NCBI RefSeq assembly: GCF_013408535.1
Contig: NZ_JACBZA010000001.1
Coordinates: forward strand, 186,001 to 250,000
Length of the DNA: 64,000 nucleotides
Origin: Actinopolymorpha cephalotaxi
GTDB taxonomy: Bacteria; Actinomycetota; Actinomycetes; Propionibacteriales; Actinopolymorphaceae
Reading direction: 5' to 3'
A program made the position numbers and the translations under genes. A model generated the notes under the pieces. The model was not told where the DNA came from. It did not search any database and saw nothing but the letters and a program-made list of their open reading frames with translations. Shown piece after piece: positions 37,694 through 45,031 of this stretch (position 1 is its first letter; each line of letters opens with the position of its first letter).

Positions 37694-39873
37694 TGGCCGG
37701 TATGACTGACGCCGCCCGGCCCGCCGACGACCAGCAGCCCGCGACCTCCGCGTCCCCCGAAACCTCCGGGTCAGGGGAGGAGGCCGCCGACCCGTACCTC
37801 TGGCTGGAGGACGTCACCGGCGAGGAGGCGCTGGCCTGGGTGCGCGAGCGCAACGACGAGACCCTTGCCGGCCTCGCCACCGGGCAGCGGTTCGAGGAGT
37901 TGCGTACGCAGATCCGGGAGGTGCTCGACTCCGACGACCGGATCCCCTACGTCGCCCGCCGCGGCGGCCTGCTCTACAACTTCTGGCAGGACGCCGAACA
38001 CCCGCGCGGCCTGTGGCGTCGGACCACCCTGGAGTCCTACCGCACCGACCACCCCGAGTGGGAGGTGCTCCTCGACGTCGACCGGCTCGCCGCCGACGAG
38101 GGCGAGAGCTGGGTGTGGAAGGGTGCGCCGGTGCTGCGCCCCGAGCTGCGGCTGGCGCTGGTGGAGCTGTCCCGTGGCGGCGCGGACGCGACCGTCGTCC
38201 GCGAGTACGACCTGCAGACCCGCACGTTCGTCGAGGGCGGGTTCGAGCTGCCCGAGGCGAAGAGCTTCGTCGGCTGGATCGACGCCGACCGCATCTACGT
38301 CGGCACCGACTTCGGGCCGGGTTCGCTGACCTCGTCCGGCTATCCCCGCGTCGTGAAGGAATGGCGGCGCGGCACCCCGCTGGCGGAGGCGGAGACCGTC
38401 TTCGAGGGCAAGCCCGACGACGTGCTGGCCTACGCCGGGCACGACTTTACGGAGGGGTACGAACGCGACTTCGTCCGGCGCCGGATCGAGTTCTACAGCG
38501 GCGAGACCTATCTGCGCACCGGCACCGGCACCGGCGCTGCTGGCGCTGCCGACGCTGCCGACCTGGAGCGGATCGACGTACCCAACGACGCCGAGGTCGA
38601 CGTCGAGCGTGACTGGCTGATGGTCGTCACCCGCACGCCGTGGACGGTCGACGGGACGACCTATCCCGCGGGCGCCCTGCTGGCCGCGCCGTTCGAGGAG
38701 TTCCGGGCGGGCAAGCGCACGTTGACAGTGCTGTTCGAGCCGGACGAGCACACGTCGCTGGTCGGGTCCGCGTGGACCCGCCACCACCTGATCCTCAACA
38801 CGCTCTCGGACGTCAAGAGCCGGCTGGAGGTGCTCACCCCGCCGGCGGCGACCGGTGACGCGGGTGGCGGCGCCGAGACTCAGGGTGTCAACTCCGGCTG
38901 GACACGGCAGCCGCTGTCCGGCGTACCCGAGTTCGGCAGCGTCGGGCAGGTGGGCACCGACCCGCACGACGACGACGAGTTCTTCCTGCAGACCAGCGGC
39001 TACACCGAGCCGGCGACGCTGCGGTACGGCACGGTCGACGGTGACCTCGAACCCGTCAAGCAGGCCCCGGCGATGTTCGGCACCGAAGGCCTTCTGGTGC
39101 GGCAGTTGTTCGCGACCTCCGACGACGGCACCCAGGTGCCGTACTTCGTGGTCGGCCCGGAGCGGCCCGCAGCCGACTCGCCGACCCTGCTCGGCGGCTA
39201 CGGCGGCTTCGAGATCTCCAACCTGCCCGGCTACCAGGCCGCCACCGGGCGGGCCTGGCTGGCCCGCGGTGGTACCTACGTCGTCGCCAACATCCGCGGC
39301 GGCGGGGAGTACGGCCCGCGCTGGCACTGTGCCGCGCTGCGGGAGAACCGCCCGCGTGCCTACGAGGACTTCGCCGCCGTCGCCCGCGACCTGGTGACCC
39401 GCGGCATCACCGAGCCCGCCCGGCTGGGCACCCAGGGCGGCAGCAACGGCGGCCTGCTGATGGGCGTCATGCTCACCCGCTATCCCGAGCTGTTCGGCGC
39501 GATCGTGTGCCAGGTTCCGCTGCTGGACATGAAGCGCTACCACCGGCTGCTGGCCGGGGCCTCGTGGATGGCGGAGTACGGCGACCCCGACGACGAGGGC
39601 GACTGGGCCTTCCTCTCGAAGTACTCGCCCTACCAGAACGTCCGTGCCGGCAAGCCGTACCCGCCCACGCTGTTCATGACCTCGACCCGCGACGACCGGG
39701 TGCACCCCGGGCACGCCCGCAAGATGGTCGCCCGGATGCGCGACCTCGGTTACGACGTGGCGTCGTACGAGAACATCGAGGGCGGCCACGGTGCGGCGGC
39801 CGACAACGAGCAGCTGGCGTTCCGCAACGCACTCTCCTACGAGTTCCTGTGGCGGCAGCTCACGAAGTCCTGA
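37693..39873 (+). CDS. Prolyl oligopeptidase family serine peptidase (S9A)
   Basis: A 726-residue cytoplasmic peptidase cleaving after proline in short peptides. The N-terminal beta-propeller region (about 30-430) starts with DPYLWLEDVTGEEALAWVRERN, a prolyl oligopeptidase signature. The hydrolase domain has S584 in GGSNGGLLMG, the aspartate in TSTRDDRVHP and the histidine in GGHGAAADNEQ. The ATG at 37693 overlaps the TetR stop; an ATG at 37702 is equally possible. It may be read with the TetR gene, though no functional link is evident. A hairpin follows the stop. Confidence 0.9.
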   Translation: MAGMTDAARPADDQQPATSASPETSGSGEEAADPYLWLEDVTGEEALAWVRERNDETLAGLATGQRFEELRTQIREVLDSDDRIPYVARRGGLLYNFWQDAEHPRGLWRRTTLESYRTDHPEWEVLLDVDRLAADEGESWVWKGAPVLRPELRLALVELSRGGADATVVREYDLQTRTFVEGGFELPEAKSFVGWIDADRIYVGTDFGPGSLTSSGYPRVVKEWRRGTPLAEAETVFEGKPDDVLAYAGHDFTEGYERDFVRRRIEFYSGETYLRTGTGTGAAGAADAADLERIDVPNDAEVDVERDWLMVVTRTPWTVDGTTYPAGALLAAPFEEFRAGKRTLTVLFEPDEHTSLVGSAWTRHHLILNTLSDVKSRLEVLTPPAATGDAGGGAETQGVNSGWTRQPLSGVPEFGSVGQVGTDPHDDDEFFLQTSGYTEPATLRYGTVDGDLEPVKQAPAMFGTEGLLVRQLFATSDDGTQVPYFVVGPERPAADSPTLLGGYGGFEISNLPGYQAATGRAWLARGGTYVVANIRGGGEYGPRWHCAALRENRPRAYEDFAAVARDLVTRGITEPARLGTQGGSNGGLLMGVMLTRYPELFGAIVCQVPLLDMKRYHRLLAGASWMAEYGDPDDEGDWAFLSKYSPYQNVRAGKPYPPTLFMTSTRDDRVHPGHARKMVARMRDLGYDVASYENIEGGHGAAADNEQLAFRNALSYEFLWRQLTKS

Positions 39874-39879
39874 CCGGAT

Positions 39880-39918
39880 CGCCGGCGCAAGCTTGGGTTG
39901 ACAGCCACTGCGCCGGCG
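39880..39918. terminator. 10-bp hairpin between convergent genes
   Basis: The arms cgccggcgca and tgcgccggcg are exact complements with a 19-nt loop. It begins 7 bp after the peptidase stop and ends 8 bp before the stop of the convergent LGFP gene, so it may serve both. Confidence 0.6.
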
Positions 39919-39925
39919 CCGTACG

Positions 39926-41311
39926 TCAGCGGCCGTTGGAGGAGAAGTGCTGGTAGTCGGGGTAGGCCCAGCGCGCGCCCCACGGCCAGCCCAGCCCGCG
40001 GAAGGTGCGTTCCACCGGGTCGCCGCGCACGATCATTCCCGGCCGCACGTTGCCACGGTCGAGATAGGTGGCCGAGCCCGGCGGGTAGACCTGGCTCGCC
40101 GTGACGTAGGGGTTCTCGAACGTGTTGAGGTCGATCGCGTTCCCGTAGGAGTGCTGGGACAGCTTGTACGGGTTGCCGGTCACCTTGCGGCAGTTGAACG
40201 CCGAGGTGTTGTCGGCGGCCATCGAGGCCTCGTCGCTGCCGCGGTACTTGTCGACCGGGTAGACCTTGCGGATCACCCACCCGTTGGCGTGGGCGTACCT
40301 GAACACGGTCCGGATCGCGCTCACCACGTCGGCGCGGAGGACGATCCGGCCGAGGTGGTCGTCACCGTTGAAGCTGCGGAACGGCACCGTCATGATGCGC
40401 AGCCCGGACGGCGGCACCGGGCAACCGCTGCGGTAGGTGTAGGGAATGTCCCTCGCTCGAGGGGTGCGTACCGAGGTGGCGAACGACACCCGGATGAAGA
40501 CCCCTCTGCTCCTGTGGATGGCCTGCAGGGACGCGTGCTGGAAGTCCTGCCGGTAGCCGTACGACGTGCCCCGCATGTAGCCGGTGGGTATGCCGATCCA
40601 GGACGCCTCGGCGCCGAGCCGGAGGTACTTCGCCAGGATCGAGCCGCGTACCTCGCGGGCGCCGGTGCTCGGGGAGTACCAGATCTGGCCGCTGGAGAAG
40701 CCGGTCACGCGTACTCCCGGCCGCTTGCCGGCGTGTTCGGAGACGGTCGGAACTCCCATCGAGCCGGCCGAGCCACCCAGGGCGAGATACCGCGCGAGCG
40801 TCGGCCCGTAGACGCTCTGTGCGCCGGTCGCGGAGGTCCAGTAAACCCTGCTGTGGTAGAAGTTCTGCACCCTGGCGCCACGTCCTGAGGTGTACGCCGT
40901 ACTGGTCGGCAGGCCGAGGGCACCGGCCGAGGCGCCGAGGCCGAGGTAGTAGGCGAGGAAGGGCTGGAGCACCTCCCACGCCCCGGTGGCCGGGGAGTAG
41001 TAGATGTGGCCGTTGGCGTAGACGCGGTGGTACCCCTTCGGGACCGCCTCCACCGGCGACGTGGCCGGGCCGAGCACGCCGGCCGGGCCGCCGAGCTGTT
41101 GGTAGCGGGCCTCGATCGCGGCTTCCGGGGTCACCGCCGGACCAGGCGCACTCGCTGCGAGCGCCGAACCCGGCGGCAGGAACAGACCCAGCACACAGGT
41201 GAGGAGCACCAGCAGGATCGGGAGCGTTCCGCGGACCGCCGCCGGACGCCGGCGTTCCGGACGTCTGCTCTCCGCACGTCTGCCGACGGCACGCGTTGTT
41301 TCCTCGTTCAT
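39926..41311 (-). CDS. Secreted LGFP-repeat protein with M15 D,D-carboxypeptidase-like domain
   Basis: A 461-residue exported protein. A basic N-terminus and hydrophobic segment (about 25-52) form a signal peptide or anchor. Four LGFP repeats follow (about 65-270; for example GALGLPTSTAY, GSMGVPTVSEH, WIGIPTGYM), a module that binds cell-wall arabinogalactan or peptidoglycan in mycolata and relatives. The C-terminal domain (about 330-461) is an M15/VanY-like metallopeptidase fold: zinc ligands are expected in SQHSYGNAIDLN and in PDYQHF. It would trim peptidoglycan stem peptides. The ATG at 41311 follows a G-run by 7 nt. A close paralogue lies 970 bp upstream, and a lipoprotein gene lies between them. 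Confidence 0.88.
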   Translation of the reverse strand: MNEETTRAVGRRAESRRPERRRPAAVRGTLPILLVLLTCVLGLFLPPGSALAASAPGPAVTPEAAIEARYQQLGGPAGVLGPATSPVEAVPKGYHRVYANGHIYYSPATGAWEVLQPFLAYYLGLGASAGALGLPTSTAYTSGRGARVQNFYHSRVYWTSATGAQSVYGPTLARYLALGGSAGSMGVPTVSEHAGKRPGVRVTGFSSGQIWYSPSTGAREVRGSILAKYLRLGAEASWIGIPTGYMRGTSYGYRQDFQHASLQAIHRSRGVFIRVSFATSVRTPRARDIPYTYRSGCPVPPSGLRIMTVPFRSFNGDDHLGRIVLRADVVSAIRTVFRYAHANGWVIRKVYPVDKYRGSDEASMAADNTSAFNCRKVTGNPYKLSQHSYGNAIDLNTFENPYVTASQVYPPGSATYLDRGNVRPGMIVRGDPVERTFRGLGWPWGARWAYPDYQHFSSNGR

Positions 41312-41355
41312 CGCCAGTCCCCCCGACGTGCGATGCGGCACCTGGTGTCAGGTGC

Positions 41356-41376
41356 GTGTCATGCGGAGATTGACAC
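41356..41376. promoter_or_regulatory. Operator-like inverted repeat upstream of the LGFP gene
   Basis: GTGTCA and TGACAC are separated by 9 bp, and a third GTGTCA copy lies at 41345-41350. The sites are 34-65 bp before the LGFP gene start, where a regulator could act. Confidence 0.35.
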
Positions 41377-41414
41377 GCCCTGAGCAGGTCGTGCGGCCAA
41401 AGGAGGAAACGCAA

Positions 41415-41454
41415 ACGCGGCGCCGCGACCGGGGTTACTGTCGCGACGCCGCGT
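41415..41454 (-). terminator. Rho-independent terminator after the lipoprotein gene
   Basis: Two 14-bp arms with one mismatch (acgcggcgccgcga and tcgcgacgccgcgt) and a 12-nt loop. On the minus strand the stem is followed by tttgcgttt, a T-rich tail, which is rare in this GC-rich window and supports true termination. Confidence 0.7.
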
Positions 41455-41456
41455 CA

Positions 41457-41507
41457 GGTTGCAGGTCGGCGGGTGTGGCGGGTCAGCGGATGTGGTGGGT
41501 CAGCGGG
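41457..41507. repeat. Three 17-bp tandem repeats over the lipoprotein gene stop
   Basis: Units tgtggtgggtcagcggg, tgtggcgggtcagcgga and a more diverged third. The first holds the true stop codon (41500-41502); the second carries the same tca triplet, so the gene end looks duplicated. Confidence 0.65.
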
Positions 41508-42276
41508 TGAGGAGCGACCTCAGGTAACCGGCGAGGGCGGTGTGGTCGATCTTCGCCTCGCGGGTTCCGCGCTGGACGATGGCCAGGCCGACTCGACGCC
41601 CTTCCTGTACGACGGTCTCGTCCCACCAGCCCGGGGTGGCGCGGGGGCCCTCGTCGTGCCGGGAGTCGAACAGCGTCCGGGCGTCCGGCCGGTCCAGCTT
41701 GGCGACCGTCCTCGCGGTGAGGAGCTTGGCCTTGGCCGACGGTGGGGTGCACTTGGCGAGGATGTCCGCCAGCCCGTCGACGAACCGCGCCGCCGACGCC
41801 TCCGAGCGGTAGTCGAGGACCAGCGCCACCGCGGCCTGGCGCCCGGGAACGCGGTAGGTCTGCTCCAGTGCGTTCGCCGGGACCGGCAGCGGCGGCAGCT
41901 GGTCGACGCCGGGACATCCCAGCGGCACGATCGACGCCGCGACCTCCTTCGGGTCACGCTGGCGGACCGGCTGACCGTTGGAGACGAACCCCTCCTCGGG
42001 AGCGTCCGGCTCGGTGTAGGGCTTGAAGCCCGACCCGAGCCGGTCGGCAGCGGGGAGGTTCTTTCGGGTGAGCGGCCCGGCCGTGGTGGCGGGCGGCGTG
42101 GGCATGGGCGGATCGGCGGCCTTGGCGCGCGCCTGGTCCGCGGCCGCGGTGGGCTTGGCCGTCCTGGTGCCCTCGGCGGCGTTGGTGGTGTCCGTCGCCG
42201 GGGACCCGCAGGCGGCGCAGGCCAGGGCGAGTCCGCCGATGGCCAGGCCGGCGAGGAGTTGTCGGGTTCGCTGCAC
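41500..42276 (-). CDS. Lipoprotein of unknown function
   Basis: A 258-residue exported lipoprotein. The signal peptide LLAGLAIGGLALACAACGSP contains two cysteines that could be the lipidation site. A linker rich in T, A, K and P (about 25-75) leads to a globular domain with two cysteines (LGCPGVDQLPPLP and AKCTPPSAK), which might pair as in extracellular sensor domains; this likeness is weak. The GTG at 42276 lies 3 bp after the stop of the upstream LGFP gene, so it is co-transcribed and probably works at the cell surface with it. It ends in a tandem repeat and a terminator. Confidence 0.75.
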   Translation of the reverse strand: MQRTRQLLAGLAIGGLALACAACGSPATDTTNAAEGTRTAKPTAAADQARAKAADPPMPTPPATTAGPLTRKNLPAADRLGSGFKPYTEPDAPEEGFVSNGQPVRQRDPKEVAASIVPLGCPGVDQLPPLPVPANALEQTYRVPGRQAAVALVLDYRSEASAARFVDGLADILAKCTPPSAKAKLLTARTVAKLDRPDARTLFDSRHDEGPRATPGWWDETVVQEGRRVGLAIVQRGTREAKIDHTALAGYLRSLLTR

Positions 42277-42279
42277 TGC

Positions 42280-44085
42280 TCAGCCGCCGTTCTCGGAGAA
42301 GTGCTGGTAGTCGGGGTAGCTCCAGCGGGCGCCCCACGGCCAGCCCCGGCTTCGCAGCGTGGACTCGACCGGGTCACCGCGAAGGATCATTCCCTTGCGC
42401 TTGTTGCCACGGTTGAGATACGTGTCCGAACCCTCAGGGTAGACGTTGGACGCGGTGACGTACGGATTCTCGTAGGTGTTGATGTCGATGGCATTTCCGT
42501 AAGAATGCTGGGAAAGCTTGTACGGGTTGCCGGTCACCTTGCGGCAGTTGAAGGCCGAGGTGTTGTCGGCGGCCATCGCCTTGATGTCGTCACCCTGGTA
42601 GACGTCGACCGGGTTGACCCGGCGGAACGGCCAGCCGTTGTCGTAGGCCGCGCGGTACATCGCGGTGATGTCGCCGACGACGGTCGAACGCACCACGATC
42701 GTGCCGTACTGGTCGTCGTTGGAGAAGTTCCGGAAGGTCACCTTCAGCATCCGCAGCGACGACGGCCCGACCGGGCAGCCGCTGCGGTAGGTGTAGGGGA
42801 TGTCGGAGGCGCTCGGCGTCCTCGACGTCACCGTGAACGGCATCCGGACATAGGCCTTCTTCGTCGAGGAGTAGTACTTCATCGCGGCGTACTCGAAGCC
42901 CTGCCAGTCGCCGTACGACGTCGGCTTGTGGTAGGTGTTCGGCAGGCCGATCCGAGACGCCTCGGCGCCGATCGAGAGGTAGCGCGCGAGGGTGACGCCG
43001 CGAACCTCACGGGCACCGGTCGTGCTGGAGTACCAGATTCGGCCATTCCTGAAAACGGTGACCCGGGAGCCCGCCTTCTTGCCGGCCTTCTCGGCCACGG
43101 TGGGCAGGCCGAGGACGCCGCTCGATCCGCCGAGCTGGAGGTAGCGGGTGAGGGTCGCGCCGTAGACGCCCTGCGCGCCGGTGGTCCCGGAGTGGTAGAC
43201 CCGGCCCTTGACGAAGTTCTGCACGGTGACGCCGCCCGGCGCCGAGTAGGCCGCGCCGGTGGGCAGACCCAGCGGGCTTCCCGAACCGCCGAGCTTGACG
43301 AAGTAGGCCTCCATCACGCCGGTCAGGTCCCATGCGCCGGTCGACGACGACCAGTAGATGCGGCCGTGTTCGAACGCGCTGAGCCGGGCGCCGGCGGGCT
43401 GCGCCGACCCCTCGCCGTGGGTGGGCAGGCCGAGCTTGCCGGCCTCGCCGCCGAGGGCGAGGTAGCGCGCCAGCAGCGGGCCGTAGACGCCGCGTGCGCC
43501 GGTGGCCGCGGAGTAGTAGATGCGTCCGCCGGTGAAGCGCTGGACCAGGGCTCCCGCCGTCGCACCGGCATACTGCGCGCCGGTCGGGAAGCCGAGCTTG
43601 CTCTGCTGGGCGCCCAGGTAGTCGTAGTAGTTCTGCATCGGGCCGGTGCGGACGTCCCAGGCGCCGGTCGAGTCGGAGTAGTAGATGCTGCCGTGCTCGA
43701 ACCTGCGGACGTAGCCACCGGTGACGGCGGTGACCGCCGAGGTGGCGGCGCCAAGGACGCCGGTGCTCCCGCCGAGTGTCTGGTAGCGGGCCTCGATCGC
43801 GGCGGCGGCGTCGGCCGCGGTCGCGGTCGCGGGATCCTTCGGCGCGGGCTGCTTGTCGGCGGTGGGGGTGGGCGTGGGCGTCGGGGTGGCGGTGCCGGTG
43901 GGGTCCGGCGTCGGGGCGGCGGTCGGTGTCGGCGATGCGGTGGGGGTTGCGGTCGGCGTCGGTGTCGGCGCGACGGGTGTCGCGCCTGCCGACGGCGCGA
44001 GTACGCCTGCTCCGACCAGGACCGCACCGGTGAGTGCGGCCACCGCCTTGGCGTGCAGCCGCGCTCGGACGCGAACGGCGTTCAT
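42280..44085 (-). CDS. Secreted LGFP-repeat protein with M15 D,D-carboxypeptidase-like domain, long form
   Basis: A 601-residue paralogue of the protein encoded at 39926-41311. A signal peptide (about 1-35) is followed by a Thr-Pro linker of about 50 residues, six LGFP repeats (about 100-420; KLGFPTGAQ, KLGLPTHGE, PLGLPTGAA, GVLGLPTVAE and others) and an M15-like domain. The segment DNTSAFNCRKVTGNPYKLSQ and the following HSYGNAID is identical in both proteins, and the ends are near-identical, which shows recent duplication of the catalytic part with two extra wall-binding repeats here. The ATG at 44085 has AAGGGGAG close upstream. It is the first gene of an operon with the lipoprotein. Confidence 0.9.
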   Translation of the reverse strand: MNAVRVRARLHAKAVAALTGAVLVGAGVLAPSAGATPVAPTPTPTATPTASPTPTAAPTPDPTGTATPTPTPTPTADKQPAPKDPATATAADAAAAIEARYQTLGGSTGVLGAATSAVTAVTGGYVRRFEHGSIYYSDSTGAWDVRTGPMQNYYDYLGAQQSKLGFPTGAQYAGATAGALVQRFTGGRIYYSAATGARGVYGPLLARYLALGGEAGKLGLPTHGEGSAQPAGARLSAFEHGRIYWSSSTGAWDLTGVMEAYFVKLGGSGSPLGLPTGAAYSAPGGVTVQNFVKGRVYHSGTTGAQGVYGATLTRYLQLGGSSGVLGLPTVAEKAGKKAGSRVTVFRNGRIWYSSTTGAREVRGVTLARYLSIGAEASRIGLPNTYHKPTSYGDWQGFEYAAMKYYSSTKKAYVRMPFTVTSRTPSASDIPYTYRSGCPVGPSSLRMLKVTFRNFSNDDQYGTIVVRSTVVGDITAMYRAAYDNGWPFRRVNPVDVYQGDDIKAMAADNTSAFNCRKVTGNPYKLSQHSYGNAIDINTYENPYVTASNVYPEGSDTYLNRGNKRKGMILRGDPVESTLRSRGWPWGARWSYPDYQHFSENGG

Positions 44086-44285
44086 GTGCTCCCCTTCACC
44101 AGATCTCGTCAGGCCGCGCCCGAAACCGGCGGACCCCAGGAGGGCAGGTGCGCACACCGGCCCGGTCGTGCAAGGTAGTACTCCCGGGCCGCGAAGATCG
44201 TTGCGTGCGAGTGGCGTTCTCCGGTGGAAGAACTCGCGGCGGCTTGGGGGATGTGGAGTCTAGCGCCCAGGTCCGACACGTGCCG

Positions 44286-44305
44286 GATTCTTCCGCGGAA
44301 GAATC
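44286..44305. promoter_or_regulatory. Perfect 20-bp palindrome before the DUF402 gene
   Basis: The sequence gattcttccgcggaagaatc is a perfect palindrome ending just before the ribosome-binding site of the DUF402 gene. A degraded copy (13 of 16 bases of its core) lies at 44218-44233, about 70 bp upstream. The two are in the divergent region shared with the LGFP operon and may bind a dimeric regulator. Confidence 0.55.
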
Positions 44306-44319
44306 GGAGGACTGATCCG

Positions 44320-45018
44320 ATGCCTTTCCAGCACACCTCTGACACCTCTGACTCCCCTGACGCCTGGCGGCCGGGAACACCGCTGGTCGTCGAGGAACGC
44401 TGGCGCGACCAGCTGTGGAGTGCCGTGCCGCACGTGGTCGTCGAGGACGGCGACTGGTGCGTCACCCACGTTCCCGCCGGTACGACCGCGACCTACGCGA
44501 GCAGTGTCGGCGTCCCCGGGCGCGAGGACGTCTCGCGTTCGGAGTGCAAGCTGCTCGCGATGGAAACCCTTGTGTACAAGGTCGTCGAGCGATCGATCGA
44601 CCTGAGCACACTGCACTTCTTCGCACCGGACACCTGGGCGCGGGTCATCCTCGTGTGGACCGCGACGGGGGAGTTTCGCGGGTGGTACGTCAACCTGGAG
44701 CTCCCGCCGACGCGGACGGCCGACGGCATCCAGACGATGGACCTCGTGCTCGACGTGCAGGTACGCCCGGACGGCTCGTGGGCCTGGAAAGACCGCGAGG
44801 ACTTCGACGAGGCGGTCCGCCGGGGTGTGCTCGACCGCGAACTGCTCGGCACCCTGGAAGACCACGCGCACGCCGTGCTGGCGCATGCGAAGGCTCGCAC
44901 CGGTCCGTTCGAGGCGAGGTGGCTGCACTGGCGACCGGACCCGGCGTGGCCATTCCCGGCCCTCCCGCCTGCCTACCGGCCGGACGGATCGGCGTGGTCC
45001 GCCCGGCCACCGGTCTGA
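44320..45018 (+). CDS. DUF402 domain protein (FomD/YgaC-like)
   Basis: A 232-residue cytoplasmic protein. The core (about 90-190) has DUF402 hallmarks: FRGWYVNLELPPTRTADGIQTMDLVLDVQVRPDGSWAWKDREDFDEA, with the acidic residues D-D-E that bind a metal in FomD-like nucleotide phosphohydrolases. The reaction is therefore probably hydrolysis of a nucleoside di- or triphosphate or a nucleotidyl intermediate; the substrate is unknown. The ATG at 44320 has GGAGG 9 nt upstream. A 20-bp palindrome lies in the promoter region, and the gene is divergent from the LGFP operon. Confidence 0.82.
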   Translation: MPFQHTSDTSDSPDAWRPGTPLVVEERWRDQLWSAVPHVVVEDGDWCVTHVPAGTTATYASSVGVPGREDVSRSECKLLAMETLVYKVVERSIDLSTLHFFAPDTWARVILVWTATGEFRGWYVNLELPPTRTADGIQTMDLVLDVQVRPDGSWAWKDREDFDEAVRRGVLDRELLGTLEDHAHAVLAHAKARTGPFEARWLHWRPDPAWPFPALPPAYRPDGSAWSARPPV

Positions 45019-45031
45019 GGGAGCCCCGGAG

